64,000 bases of DNA, taken from NCBI GenBank assembly GCA_045807125.1, contig JBJMHZ010000035.1, positions 1 through 64,000 of the forward strand. The letters are read 5' to 3'. The position numbers were made by a program, and so were the translations under genes. The first letter of the stretch is position 1; every line of letters starts with the position of its first letter. The notes beneath the pieces are model-generated. The model was not told the origin of the DNA. It did not search any database and saw only the letters and a program-made list of their open reading frames with translations. Positions 26,616 through 36,685 of the stretch are shown one piece after another. The DNA is from JBJMHZ01 sp045807125 (lineage in GTDB: Bacteria > Actinomycetota > Actinomycetes > JAWWOL01).

Positions 26616-27113
26616 TCAGTCGGTTTGCGCGCCGGCCCTGCGCCGGCTCGACCACGGCCCGCGCTCCATGGGCTCGTGACCGTCGGAGAGCACGCGGATC
26701 GGGGAGTCGGCGGCGAGGACCAGGTCCTTCTCCAGGTGGCAGACCGTGCCCTTCTCGGGCCGGCTGGTGAAGGTGACTCGGTCGACCACCGCCCGCATGA
26801 TCTGCACGCCCCTGCCCTGCTCGGCCGTCAGCTCGGCCATGCCCGGGTCGAGCGCCGCGGGGTCGAAGCCGCCGCCGGCGTCGACCACCTCGATCACGCA
26901 CCGCCGGTCGTCGATGCCGATGGCCACCTCGTACTCGTCGCCGTCGGCGACGTGGTCCAGCACGTTGGTGCACGCCTCGGTCAGCGCGATCTCGATGTCG
27001 CTGCAGCAGTCGTCCGTGACGCCGAGGTCGCGCATGGCGGCGGAGCAGATGCGCCTGGCCACGGGCACGCTCATCGCATCGCGCGGCAGCGCCAGCGTCA
27101 GCTTGATCTCCAT
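26616..27113 (-). CDS. RsbW-like anti-sigma factor/serine-threonine kinase ATPase domain protein
   Basis: A 165-residue single-domain GHKL ATPase (HATPase_c_2). N-box: IEIALTEACTNVLDH; G1-like: VVDAGGGFDP; G2: EQGRGVQIMRAVVD. Such proteins phosphorylate anti-anti-sigma (STAS) partners or bind sigma factors. The C-terminal 35 residues are a basic, unstructured tail. GGAAGG precedes the ATG. It stands between purS and purQ in the same direction with gaps of 40 and 88 bp, an unusual place that suggests co-expression with purine synthesis. No STAS protein or sigma factor is nearby. Confidence 0.88.
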   Translation of the reverse strand: MEIKLTLALPRDAMSVPVARRICSAAMRDLGVTDDCCSDIEIALTEACTNVLDHVADGDEYEVAIGIDDRRCVIEVVDAGGGFDPAALDPGMAELTAEQGRGVQIMRAVVDRVTFTSRPEKGTVCHLEKDLVLAADSPIRVLSDGHEPMERGPWSSRRRAGAQTD

Positions 27114-27153
27114 GGGGCCTTCCTGTGCCGGGGGTCTCGACGCAGTGCCGCCA

Positions 27154-27396
27154 TCAGCATTCCCTGACTTCGTACTCCTCGATCACCGGGTTGGCGAGCA
27201 GCGTGCCGGCGAGCTCGCGGACGCGGTCGAGGGCGTCGGAGTCGAGTGGTCCGTCGACCTCGATCTCGAAGTGCTTCCCCTGCCGGACGCTGGTCACTCC
27301 AGAGAAGCCGAGGTGCGGCAGTGCCGACAGGATCGCCTGTCCTTGCGGGTCGAGGATCTCAGGCTTGAGCATCACGTCGACGGTCACGCGGGCCAC
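27154..27396 (-). CDS. purS: Phosphoribosylformylglycinamidine synthase subunit PurS
   Basis: An 80-residue bridging subunit of the PurL-PurQ complex. It shows VDVMLKPEILDPQGQAIL, LGFSGVTSVRQGKHFEIEVD and LLANPVIEEYEV, covering the whole family length. The GTG at 27396 is preceded by GGAGG; the frame continues upstream to 27459 through a 10-bp tandem repeat, and that part lacks family character. Confidence 0.96.
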   Translation of the reverse strand: MARVTVDVMLKPEILDPQGQAILSALPHLGFSGVTSVRQGKHFEIEVDGPLDSDALDRVRELAGTLLANPVIEEYEVREC

Positions 27397-27420
27397 GCTG
27401 CCTCCATGGGTCTCGTTGCA

Positions 27421-27460
27421 CCGGCTCTCACCAGCTCGCACCAGCTCGCACCAGCCCACC
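27421..27460. repeat. Four degenerate 10-bp tandem units between purC and purS
   Basis: Two exact copies of CCAGCTCGCA (27431-27440 and 27441-27450) are flanked by diverged copies CCGGCTCTCA and CCAGCCCACC. The array fills the purC-purS gap just upstream of the purS ribosome-binding site. It is probably replication slippage; a regulatory role is not evident. Confidence 0.7.
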
Positions 27461-27463
27461 GGC

Positions 27464-28420
27464 TCACATCGCCACGAGGTAGTCGTCGAAGGACCGGCCG
27501 GTGAGGCGCTCGTACGCCTCGACGTACTTCTCCCTGGTACGGATCACGACATCGTCGGGCAGCGGCGGCGGGGCCGACGCCCGGTCCCAGCCGGACTCGC
27601 GGGTGAGCCAGTCGCGGACGTACTGCTTGTCGTACGAGGGCTGCGCCCCGCCCGGGCGCCAGCGCTCCGCCGGCCAGAACCGCGACGAGTCCGGCGTGAG
27701 CACCTCGTCGGCGAGCACCAGGCCGCCGGTCGCCGGGTCGCGGCCGAGCTCGAGCTTGGTGTCGGCGACGATGATCCCGCGCTCCTGGGCCATCGCCGCC
27801 GCCCGCCGGTAGATCGCGAGCGTGAGCCGGCGCAGCTCGTCGGCGACGTCGGCGCCGACCGCCGCGGCGACGGCGTCGTACGGGATGTTCTCGTCGTGCC
27901 CCTCGCTCGCCTTGGCCGCCGGGGTGAACACCGGCTCGGGCAGGCGGGAGCCGTCCTCGAGCCCGGCCGGGAGCGCGACGCCGCACACCGCACCGGTCGC
28001 CCGGTAGTCGGCCCAGCCGGAGCCCGCGAGATAGCCGCGAGCCACGCACTCGACCGGGATCATCTCCAGGCGCCGGCAGAGCATCGAGCGCCCGCGCAGG
28101 TCGGCGGCGTACGGCGCCAGCTCCGCCGGGTAGTCGTCGGCGCGCGCGGTCACCAGATGACCAGGCACCAGGTCGGCCAGCCGGGCGAGCCACCACAGGG
28201 TCAGGCCGGTCAGCACCCGGCCCTTGTCGGGGATCTCGGTGGGCAGCACGTGGTCGTAGGCCGAGATGCGGTCGGTGGCGACGATCAGCACCTGGTCGCC
28301 GAACCGGTACATCTCGCGGACCTTGCCGGAGTAGGCGTGGTAGGGCGCAAGGCCGGCCAGGGTGCCCTGGGTGAGCTGCACCGGCCGGCCGGACGACCCT
28401 GGCCGGTAGCCCTCGCTCAC
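27464..28420 (-). CDS. purC: Phosphoribosylaminoimidazole-succinocarboxamide synthase (SAICAR synthetase)
   Basis: A 318-residue enzyme joining CAIR and aspartate using ATP. Motifs: YSGKVREMYRFGDQVLIVAT, DRISAYDHVLPTEIPDKG, VECVARGYLAGSGW, KASEGHDENI and DTKLELG. It is of the longer monomeric type. The GTG at 28420 overlaps the purB stop by 4 bp (GTGA); the longer in-frame extension is the purB shadow. Confidence 0.97.
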   Translation of the reverse strand: MSEGYRPGSSGRPVQLTQGTLAGLAPYHAYSGKVREMYRFGDQVLIVATDRISAYDHVLPTEIPDKGRVLTGLTLWWLARLADLVPGHLVTARADDYPAELAPYAADLRGRSMLCRRLEMIPVECVARGYLAGSGWADYRATGAVCGVALPAGLEDGSRLPEPVFTPAAKASEGHDENIPYDAVAAAVGADVADELRRLTLAIYRRAAAMAQERGIIVADTKLELGRDPATGGLVLADEVLTPDSSRFWPAERWRPGGAQPSYDKQYVRDWLTRESGWDRASAPPPLPDDVVIRTREKYVEAYERLTGRSFDDYLVAM

Positions 28421-29724
28421 GTGAGCTCCGCCAGCCGGTCGAAGACGCCACCGAGGCGCTCGAGGTAGCGCTCCGGCTGGCACGCCGCGTCGAGGCGCTG
28501 CTCGTCGAGGGCGAGGCCGCGGTCGGCGGCGTGCCCCCGCAGCGTCTCGCGGAACGGCTGGCCGCCGTGCCACGTCTCCATCGCTGCCGCCTGGGTGAGC
28601 GCGTAGGCGTCCTCCCGCGACATGCCGGTCTCGACGAGCGCGAGCAACGCGGCGGAGGAGTAGACCAGGCCGCCGGTCGCGTCGAGGTTGGCCCGCATGC
28701 GTGCCGCGTCGACGGTGAGCCCGCTGACCAGCCGGATCGTCAGGTGCAGCAGGTAGTCGGTGGCGATCGCCGCGTCGGGCAGGGCGATCCGCTCGACGCT
28801 GCTGTGGCTGATGTCGCGCTCGTGCCACAGCGGCACGCCCTCCATCACGGGCACGACCTGCGCCCGCACCACCCGCGCGAGGCCGCAGATGCGCTCCGAG
28901 ATGATGGGGTTGCGCTTGTGCGGCATCGCGCTGGAGCCCTTCTGGCCGCTGCCGAACGGCTCCTCGAGCTCGCGCACCTCGGTGCGCTGCCCGTGCCGCA
29001 CCTCCAGCGCGATCGCCTCGCAGACGGTGGCGAGCACGGCGAGCGCCGCGACCCACTCGCTGATCGAGTCGCGGATGACCACCTGGGTCGCGACGTCGGC
29101 CGGCCGCAGGCCGAGCTCGCCGGCCACCCGCCGCTCCACCGCCGGGTCGATGTTCGAGTAGGTGCCCACCGCGCCGGAGATCTTGCACACGGCGACCGCC
29201 TCGCGCGCCCGGCGCAGGCGGTCGCGGGAGCGGGCAGCGGCGAACGCGAGGTCGGCCACCCGGTGGCCCCACACGTCGGGCTCGGCGTGCACCCCGTGGG
29301 TACGGCCGACCCGCACGGTGCCGCGGTGGGCGAGACCGTGGTCGCGCAGCGCGGCGACGAGCGCGTCCGCCTTGGCGAGCAGCAGGTCGCTGGCCTCGGC
29401 GAGCTGGAGGGCCAGCGCGGTGTCGAGCAGGTCGCTGCTGGTCATCCCGAAGTGCACGTAGGCGGCGGCGGCGCGAGGCGTCGTGCTGTCGGCCCACGCG
29501 GTCAGGAACGCGATCACGTCGTGCTGCGTCACCGCCTCGACCGCGGCGACGGCCTCCGGGGTCGGGGGCGGCGCGGCGCGCACCGGCTCGACGGCCTCGG
29601 CAGGGACGACCCCGGCGGCGGCATGCGCCTCGAGCACGAGCGTCTCGACCCGGCACCACAGCTCGTACTTGTGGGCCTCGCTCCAGGCGCGGCCCATCTC
29701 CGGCAGGGTGTAGCGCTCGATCAC
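28417..29724 (-). CDS. purB: Adenylosuccinate lyase
   Basis: A 435-residue enzyme acting twice in purine synthesis (SAICAR to AICAR, adenylosuccinate to AMP). It has HFGMTSSDLLDTALALQ, GRTHGVHAEP and the superfamily signature SSAMPHKRNPI, including the mobile catalytic loop. The GTG at 29724 has GAGG upstream. It overlaps purC and follows purE by 9 bp. Confidence 0.97.
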   Translation of the reverse strand: MIERYTLPEMGRAWSEAHKYELWCRVETLVLEAHAAAGVVPAEAVEPVRAAPPPTPEAVAAVEAVTQHDVIAFLTAWADSTTPRAAAAYVHFGMTSSDLLDTALALQLAEASDLLLAKADALVAALRDHGLAHRGTVRVGRTHGVHAEPDVWGHRVADLAFAAARSRDRLRRAREAVAVCKISGAVGTYSNIDPAVERRVAGELGLRPADVATQVVIRDSISEWVAALAVLATVCEAIALEVRHGQRTEVRELEEPFGSGQKGSSAMPHKRNPIISERICGLARVVRAQVVPVMEGVPLWHERDISHSSVERIALPDAAIATDYLLHLTIRLVSGLTVDAARMRANLDATGGLVYSSAALLALVETGMSREDAYALTQAAAMETWHGGQPFRETLRGHAADRGLALDEQRLDAACQPERYLERLGGVFDRLAELT

Positions 29725-29733
29725 GGGAGGTCC

Positions 29734-30201
29734 TCAGCGCCCGGCGGCCGCGGCCTCGAAGGCGTCCTTGAACTGGGACAGCTTCACCCGCAGGGCGGGG
29801 TCGGCCACCGCGAGGATCTGCACGGCGAGGACGGCGGCGTTCTTGGCGTTGCCCAGCCCCACCGTCGCGACGGGGACGCCGGTGGCCATCTCGGTCATGG
29901 CGAGCAACCCGTCGAGCCCGGCGACCGCGCCAGAGCGCATCGGCACGCCGATCACCGGCATCGTCACGAGCGAGGCGACGATGCCGGGCAGCGCCGGCTG
30001 CGACCCGCCGGCGATGACCACCTCGATGTCGCGCGGCTCGAGCTCGGCGATCCAGTCCTGGAGCGTCCGCGGCGAGCGGTGCGGCGAGATGAACGTCTCG
30101 TCGTACAGCACGTCGAAGCGCTCCAGCATGGCCCCGGCCTGCGCCATCGTGTCGTGATCAGTGGGCGAGCCATAGATGATCGCGACGCGGGGACTTGGCA
30201 C
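29734..30201 (-). CDS. purE: N5-carboxyaminoimidazole ribonucleotide mutase
   Basis: A 155-residue class I PurE: IIYGSPTDHDTMAQAGAML, SPHRSPRTL (the catalytic His region) and IAGGSQPALPGIVAS. The GTG start follows GGAGG. Class I PurE needs N5-CAIR from PurK, but no purK lies in this window, so it must be elsewhere. It stands between purD and purB, 9 bp before purB. Confidence 0.94.
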   Translation of the reverse strand: MPSPRVAIIYGSPTDHDTMAQAGAMLERFDVLYDETFISPHRSPRTLQDWIAELEPRDIEVVIAGGSQPALPGIVASLVTMPVIGVPMRSGAVAGLDGLLAMTEMATGVPVATVGLGNAKNAAVLAVQILAVADPALRVKLSQFKDAFEAAAAGR

Positions 30202-30242
30202 GGCTGACCTCCGGCGGGACGCGCTGGTCGGGCGCGCTCACC

Positions 30243-31541
30243 CTACCGGCCCTGCCTGCCCGCCGGTGACGGCCGTCCCTCCGCGCGGAGCGCGATGTCG
30301 GAGCGGTACGACGCGCCGGGCAGCCGGATCTCGGCAACCCCCGCGTAGGCGCGCGCCCGCGCCTGGGCGAGCGTCTCCCCCCGCGCGGTGACCGACAGCA
30401 CCCGGCCGCCGGAGACCACGACCCGGCCGTCGTCGGCCCTGGTGCCCGCGTGCAGGACGTCGACGCCCTCGACCGCGGCCGCGTCGTCGACGCCCTCGAC
30501 GACGTCGCCGGTGCGCGGTGCGGCCGGGTAGCCGTCGGCGGCGACGACCACGGTGACGGCCGCCTCCGGCGACCACTCCAGCGGCGGGGCGGCGGCGAGC
30601 CGGCCGGTCGCGGCGGCCAGCAGCAGCCCGCCGAGCGGCGTGCGGAGCCTGGCCAGCAGCACCTGCGTCTCCGGGTCGCCGAACCGCGCGTTGAACTCGA
30701 TCACCCGCGGCCCCTCGGCCGTGAGCGCGAGCCCGGCGTAGAGCACCCCGGCGAAGGGCATGCCGCGCCTCGCCATCTCGTCCACGGTGGGGCGCAGGAC
30801 CCGGTCGACCACCTCGGTCACCAGGTCGGGGCCCGCCCACGGCACCGGCGAGTACGCCCCCATCCCCCCGGTGTTGGGGCCGGTGTCGCCGTCGCCGAGG
30901 CGCTTCGCGTCCTGGGCCGGCTCCAGCGGCAGGATGGTGGCACCGTCGGTCAGCGCGAGCAGCGACAGCTCGGGGCCGTCGAGGAAGTCCTCGATGACGA
31001 CCGTGACGTCGCCGGGCCCGTACGCCCCGCCGAAGGCAGCCTCGACGGCGGCCCGCGCCTCCGCGAGCGAGTCGGTGACCGTGACGCCCTTGCCGGCGGC
31101 GAGGCCGTCGTACTTCACGACGTACGGCGGCTCGCGGTCGTCCAGCACCGCCAGGGCCCGCGCCCGGGTCACGCAGGTGGCCGCCGCGGCCGTCGGCACG
31201 CCGGCCGCGCGCATGACGTCCTTGGCGAACGCCTTGGACCCCTCGAGCTGGGCCGCGGCCGCGCTGGGGCCGAAGACGTCGATGCCGCGCCGGCGGCACT
31301 CGTCCGCAGCCCCCCGGACGAGCGGCAGCTCCGGCCCCACCACGACGAGATCGGCGGCGAGCTCCTCGGCCAGATCGGCGATCGCGCCCCGGTCGCCCAC
31401 GTCGAGGGGGTGCGGCTCGGCCAGGGCAGCCGTGCCCGCGTTGCCGGGCGCGCACGCGAGGAACGTGACCTCGGGGTCGCGCGACAGCGCCAGGCACAGC
31501 GCGTGCTCCCTGGCGCCCGAACCGACGACGAGGACTCGCAT
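30243..31541 (-). CDS. purD: Phosphoribosylamine-glycine ligase
   Basis: A 432-residue ATP-grasp enzyme making GAR. It begins with RVLVVGSGAREHALCLALSR and has PELPLVRGAADECR, the ATP-grasp segment YVVKYDGLAAGKGVTV and GPNTGGMGAYSPVP. ATG 31541 is chosen because it starts the family sequence; a GTG at 31550 would add three residues. It lies 41 bp upstream of purE. Confidence 0.96.
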   Translation of the reverse strand: MRVLVVGSGAREHALCLALSRDPEVTFLACAPGNAGTAALAEPHPLDVGDRGAIADLAEELAADLVVVGPELPLVRGAADECRRRGIDVFGPSAAAAQLEGSKAFAKDVMRAAGVPTAAAATCVTRARALAVLDDREPPYVVKYDGLAAGKGVTVTDSLAEARAAVEAAFGGAYGPGDVTVVIEDFLDGPELSLLALTDGATILPLEPAQDAKRLGDGDTGPNTGGMGAYSPVPWAGPDLVTEVVDRVLRPTVDEMARRGMPFAGVLYAGLALTAEGPRVIEFNARFGDPETQVLLARLRTPLGGLLLAAATGRLAAAPPLEWSPEAAVTVVVAADGYPAAPRTGDVVEGVDDAAAVEGVDVLHAGTRADDGRVVVSGGRVLSVTARGETLAQARARAYAGVAEIRLPGASYRSDIALRAEGRPSPAGRQGR

Positions 31542-31586
31542 GGGGCCCACGGTAGCGAGCGACCTCTCGGCCCCCGCGCGGCCGTC

Positions 31587-32453
31587 TCAGGTTCCCGGCT
31601 CGGGGGCCGTCCGCCGCTCCTGCACGGGGAGCTGGTGGCCCTGGACCGGCAGCTGCAGCTCGGGCAGCGCCCACCAGGCCGCGAGCAGGTGCGCTTCGGC
31701 ACCGTGCGCCCGCGCGTGGCGGTCGAGCAGCCACCACATCTGCTGGAGCGCGTCGAACCGCTCGGCCGGCGACGCCTGGTCGTGCAGCACCCGCCGGCCG
31801 GCAGCGAGCAGGTCGTCGCCGCGCGGGTCCTCCGCGAGCTGCGCGCGCAGCGACGAGTCGTCGGGATAGGGGCGGCCGGCCCACAGCAGCCACGCCCGCA
31901 TGGCGGCCCGGACGGCGAGCGCGCCGGTGAGCAGGACCGACATCGGGTCGCCGTGCCGCAGGGCGCCGGCAGCCTCGTGGCGGTGCGCGCGGAACTGCAC
32001 GTACTCGTGGCGGGCGAAGTCGCTGCGCAGGGCGGCGAACCGCGCGGCGACCCCCGCGCGGTAGCCCTCGCCGCCGCCCCACCCGGCATGCAGCGGCTGC
32101 GCCCCGGCCAGCTGGAACCGCCAGATCGAGAGGTCGCGGGCCTCCCGGTCGCGCCGGGCGGCCGGCCCGCAGAGGTCGACCGAGAGCGTCCCGAGCCCGC
32201 CGCCGTCGCCGGGTGGCGATCGGCCGGCGCGCACCGCGAGGGCGCCGACGGTGTCCTCGCCGAGCGGCGTGGTCAGCATCTCCGGCACGTCGCGGTCGTC
32301 CGCCAGCAGCACGAGGATGTCCCACTCCCCCGGCGGCCCGGCCCGCCGGTGCGCCTGCGCCCTCAGCAGGTAGACGTCGCCGGCGGCGAGGAGGTCGGCC
32401 AGCTCGGGCTCGCCGAGCAGCGCCGCGGTGATGGCTTCGTCGTCGACCGGCAT
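31587..32453 (-). CDS. Unknown protein within the purine run, nucleotidyltransferase-like N-terminus
   Basis: A 288-residue protein. The ATG at 32453 has AGGGAG eight bases upstream; an in-frame GTG at 32462 is less likely. The N-terminus DVYLLRAQAHRRAG...EWDILVLLADD recalls a minimal nucleotidyltransferase fold (a strand with acidic residues) but lacks a clear GSx10DxD catalytic pattern. The remainder is helical, with HEYVQFRAHRHEAAGAL and FDALQQMWWLLDRHARAHGAEAH, similar in feel to the all-helical domain of kanamycin-type nucleotidyltransferases. It lies between purA and purD on the same strand. Function unknown. Confidence 0.65.
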   Translation of the reverse strand: MPVDDEAITAALLGEPELADLLAAGDVYLLRAQAHRRAGPPGEWDILVLLADDRDVPEMLTTPLGEDTVGALAVRAGRSPPGDGGGLGTLSVDLCGPAARRDREARDLSIWRFQLAGAQPLHAGWGGGEGYRAGVAARFAALRSDFARHEYVQFRAHRHEAAGALRHGDPMSVLLTGALAVRAAMRAWLLWAGRPYPDDSSLRAQLAEDPRGDDLLAAGRRVLHDQASPAERFDALQQMWWLLDRHARAHGAEAHLLAAWWALPELQLPVQGHQLPVQERRTAPEPGT

Positions 32454-32595
32454 CGTGACCACTCCCTGGGAGGAGGGTCGTCCTGCCGGCAGGGCGGCGC
32501 AACCCAGGGCAAGCGGCTGTGGACGCCGACCGAGCTGCCATGACCCGACGAGGTCATCGACGGCTCGCGGCCTGGCTGGTCGACGACGTTCCGGG

Positions 32596-33903
<1,308 letters not shown>

Positions 33904-33956
33904 CGGGTGGTCCTTCCGTACGACGGTCTCAGGCACCCGAAGCTTAGAGTGGAGCG

Positions 33957-34481
33957 ATGGGCCAAGGACCGTCGGTCGCCGCGCTGATCGGCGCCGCTCG
34001 AGATCAGATCATCGCCGTCGCCAAGCTGCCGGTGGTGGCCGTGGAGGCGGTGGAGGAGCTGCGCGACGCGGCCAGGACGATGCGGCAGGTGGCCGAGCGG
34101 GTCGACGGCGTGCTCGACGAGGTCGAGGGGCCGGTCCGCGCGCTCGCGCCCACGCTGGCCCGGCTCGCCGACCTGCTGGCCGACCCGATGGTCGCCGAGG
34201 CGCCCGAGACGCTCGCCCGGCTGCGCGACGAGGTGCTGCCGGCGATCCGCTCGCTCCGCGAGACCCAGCAGCGGGTGGCGGCCATCGCGACCTCCACCGA
34301 CCGCATCACCGCGCTCATCGACGAGACCGGCGGGCGGCTGGCTGCACTGCCGAGCGCGGCCGCGCTGCTGATGCGCCGCACCGGCCGCCCCGCCGGGACC
34401 GAGCCGGGAGCGGCGATTCCCATGCCGCCGGCGTCTCCGCCGGCGAGGCCCATGCCACCGGCGTCACCGCCGCCCGGCTGA
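33957..34481 (+). CDS. Coiled-coil protein, function unknown
   Basis: A 174-residue protein divergent from purA. It is mostly helical with heptad-like spacing (AVEELRDAARTMRQVAERVDGVLDEV, later LRDEVLPAIRSLRETQQRVAAI) and ends in a Pro/Ala-rich tail with imperfect repeats (MPPASPPARP). It resembles phasin-like or DUF948-like coiled-coil proteins; no motif allows a functional call. It converges with the first regulator gene. Confidence 0.7.
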   Translation: MGQGPSVAALIGAARDQIIAVAKLPVVAVEAVEELRDAARTMRQVAERVDGVLDEVEGPVRALAPTLARLADLLADPMVAEAPETLARLRDEVLPAIRSLRETQQRVAAIATSTDRITALIDETGGRLAALPSAAALLMRRTGRPAGTEPGAAIPMPPASPPARPMPPASPPPG

Positions 34482-34520
34482 GCGGCTTCGCACCCTGCGG
34501 CCGCGGGGACGGCCGGCCGG

Positions 34521-35513
34521 TCAGAGCCAGCCGCGGCGGACCGCCTGCACGCCCGCCTGGAAGCGGGTACGAGCGCCGAGGTCCTCGAGCAGCGAGGCGA
34601 CGTGGCGGCGCACCGTCCGAAGCGACAGGTCGAGCTGGCGGGCGATCTTCTCGTCCTTGGAGCCGGTCGCGAGCAGGGCGAGGACGTCGTGGCCGGCCCC
34701 CTGCCCCGGCCGCTCGGCCGGCGGGTCGAGGGCGCTGAACGGCATCGCCCGCTCCCAGACCAGCTCGAACAGCTCGGCCAGCACGCCGACCAGCGTCGGC
34801 TCGCGGACCAGGAGCCCGTTGTTGCTGTCCTGGGTGTCGAAGTCGAGCGGGATCATCGCCGCCCGCCCAGGCACCACGACGAGCTTGGTCGGCACGTCGG
34901 TGGCGACCCGCACGTGGGCGCCGCCGGCCGCGATCTCGCGCACGGCGCGCCACCACTCGCGATGCTCGAGCAGGTCGGCGCGGTAGATCGTCCGCGAAGT
35001 ACGGCCGGTCACGAAGTCCGGCAGGCTGAAGCTCCGGTCGCCCTCCGGGCTGCCCGGCCCCGGCGGCCGCATCGGCGGGCGGATGCAGGTGAGCAGCTCG
35101 CCGGTCGCATGACCGGACAGGTCGGCCAGGACCGCGTTCACCGCCTCCGCCCCAGCCACGATCTCCATCGGCGCGGCCGCGTCGGTGCTCTGCTCGCCCT
35201 CGCCGTAGTCGCCGATGAGCATCGGCAGCTCCTCGCGCAGCGCCATCAGCTGGCGCTCCTTCGCCACCAGCTCGCCGCGCGCCGCGGTGAGCAGCTCGGC
35301 GAACGCGCCGACCGGCGACCGGCCGACGAGGCAGGACCCACGCACCTCGACGAGGCCGAGCCGGGCGAGCCGGCGACCGGAGGTGAGCACCTCGACGTAC
35401 GTGCGGCCGATGAGGCCGGCCAGCTCGTCCCGCGTGCGTCCGGGATGGCGCAGCGCCGCGCGGTAGACCAGCTCGTCGACCTCGTCCAGGCCCCAGGTGC
35501 GCAGCGCGCTCAT
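34521..35513 (-). CDS. TrmB/LuxR-type transcriptional regulator (first of two paralogues)
   Basis: A 330-residue regulator. The N-terminal winged helix (LDEVDELVYRAALRHPGRTR) resembles TrmB; a short helical linker follows (VAKERQLMALREELPMLI); the middle is a phospholipase-D-like ligand-sensing region with RTSRTIYRADLLEH; and a LuxR-type HTH closes the protein (LLATGSKDEKIARQLDLSLRTVRRHVASLLEDLGARTRFQAG). Start ATG 35513 chosen for the conserved beginning. The next gene upstream is a paralogue with the same order of domains. No ligand is evident. Confidence 0.85.
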   Translation of the reverse strand: MSALRTWGLDEVDELVYRAALRHPGRTRDELAGLIGRTYVEVLTSGRRLARLGLVEVRGSCLVGRSPVGAFAELLTAARGELVAKERQLMALREELPMLIGDYGEGEQSTDAAAPMEIVAGAEAVNAVLADLSGHATGELLTCIRPPMRPPGPGSPEGDRSFSLPDFVTGRTSRTIYRADLLEHREWWRAVREIAAGGAHVRVATDVPTKLVVVPGRAAMIPLDFDTQDSNNGLLVREPTLVGVLAELFELVWERAMPFSALDPPAERPGQGAGHDVLALLATGSKDEKIARQLDLSLRTVRRHVASLLEDLGARTRFQAGVQAVRRGWL

Positions 35514-35534
35514 CGCAGCCTCAGCCTCTCCTGC

Positions 35535-35550
35535 TGGCAGAGAAGTGCCA
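35535..35550. promoter_or_regulatory. Inverted repeat TGGCA-N6-TGCCA before the first regulator
   Basis: A 5-bp inverted repeat centred about 30 bp upstream of the first regulator's start. The same TGCCA/TGGCA words form the inverted repeat ahead of the second regulator (36686-36708), so a shared operator is possible. Confidence 0.3.
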
Positions 35551-35601
35551 GTGTCCCACACCTGACGAGACAGCGAAGCGGCGATCCGGCACTATGCGAT
35601 G

Positions 35602-35642
35602 GCGGCACCTCGAGCCGCGCGGGGGACCGCTCGAGGTGCCGC
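35602..35642 (-). terminator. Long perfect hairpin after the second regulator
   Basis: A 14-bp perfect stem (GCGGCACCTCGAGC / GCTCGAGGTGCCGC) with a 13-nt loop begins 18 bp after the stop codon of the second regulator gene, between the two paralogues. This makes separate transcription of the two regulators likely. Confidence 0.75.
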
Positions 35643-35660
35643 ATTGACGTCCGCGAGCGG

Positions 35661-36638
35661 TCACAGCAACCCCTTGCGGGCGGCCTGCACCCCGGCCTGG
35701 AAGCGGGTCCTCGCGCCCAGGTCCTCCAGCAGGTCGGCGACGCGTCGGCGCACCGTCCGCACCGACACGCCGAGCTTCTCGGCGACCGCCTCGTCCTGCA
35801 GGCCCTCGGCGAGCAGCTGGAGCAGCGCGTCGTCGGCCCCGTGCGCGGCACCGGTGGCGACGCGGTCGATCGGCCCGGCCCGCTCCCAGATCAGGTCGAA
35901 GATGGTCAGCAGCGCGGCGAGCAGCGTCGGGCTGCGCACGACGAGCACCTCGTCCGGGCGCTGGCGCTCCCAGTCCATCGGCAGCAGCGCGGCGCGGCCG
36001 GGCACCAGCATCATCTTCATCGGCAGCCGGTTGGCCACCCGGACGGCGCTCACGGTGCGCGCCACCTCGACGGCCTCCCAGCCGGGCACCTCGCGGTCGA
36101 GCAGCTCGGCCGCGCACAGGGTGCGCGACGGCAGCTGGCGCCGGCTCAGCTCGGCGCTGCCCGACGGGACGCCGGGGAACGGCTGCGGGCCCATCGGCGG
36201 GTTGAGCATGCCGAGCACCTCGGTGACCGGCGGCGCGACCAGGTCGGCGACCAGCCGGTTGACCTCCTCCCAGCCGGTGACGATCTCGAGGCCGGGCGGT
36301 GCCCCGCGGTCCTGCTCGCCGAGGACGTGATCGTGCATGAACTGCGCGATCGTCGTCTCCATCTGGTCGAGCTCCTCGCGGCGGCGGGCGAGCTCGACCT
36401 CGGCCTCGCGGACGAGGGTCGAGACGGCGACGTCGGGGCGCAGGCCGGCGAGGCCGTCACCGCGGCGACGGACCAGCCGGCCCTTCACGAGCTTGCGCGC
36501 GGAGCGCACCGCGTCCTCGACGGACATGCCGAGCTCGGCAGAGACGATCTCGACGGTGACGCCGGGACGGCGCAGCACCGCTCGATAGACCCGCTCGTCG
36601 CGCTCGTCGAAGCCCCACGGCGCGAGAACTCCAGCCAC
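35661..36638 (-). CDS. TrmB/LuxR-type transcriptional regulator (second of two paralogues)
   Basis: A 325-residue protein with the same architecture as its neighbour: TrmB-like winged helix (FDERDERVYRAVLRRPGVTV), helical linker (ARRREELDQMETTIAQF), middle sensing region and terminal LuxR HTH (LLAEGLQDEAVAEKLGVSVRTVRRRVADLLEDLGARTRFQAG). The HTH ends are nearly identical in the two proteins, whereas the middle regions differ, suggesting different signals but similar operators. The GTG at 36638 follows GGAGG; the frame extends far upstream without family sequence. Confidence 0.85.
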   Translation of the reverse strand: MAGVLAPWGFDERDERVYRAVLRRPGVTVEIVSAELGMSVEDAVRSARKLVKGRLVRRRGDGLAGLRPDVAVSTLVREAEVELARRREELDQMETTIAQFMHDHVLGEQDRGAPPGLEIVTGWEEVNRLVADLVAPPVTEVLGMLNPPMGPQPFPGVPSGSAELSRRQLPSRTLCAAELLDREVPGWEAVEVARTVSAVRVANRLPMKMMLVPGRAALLPMDWERQRPDEVLVVRSPTLLAALLTIFDLIWERAGPIDRVATGAAHGADDALLQLLAEGLQDEAVAEKLGVSVRTVRRRVADLLEDLGARTRFQAGVQAARKGLL

Positions 36639-36685
36639 TCCGCCTCCAGCCGGCCTTGGCCAGCCCCTCGCTGGCCCTGGCCGGA

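Noticed and set aside
27464..29659. 731-codon frame ending in PurC
   Set aside because: The N-terminal two thirds are a shadow of purB; PurC starts at 28420 by GTGA overlap.
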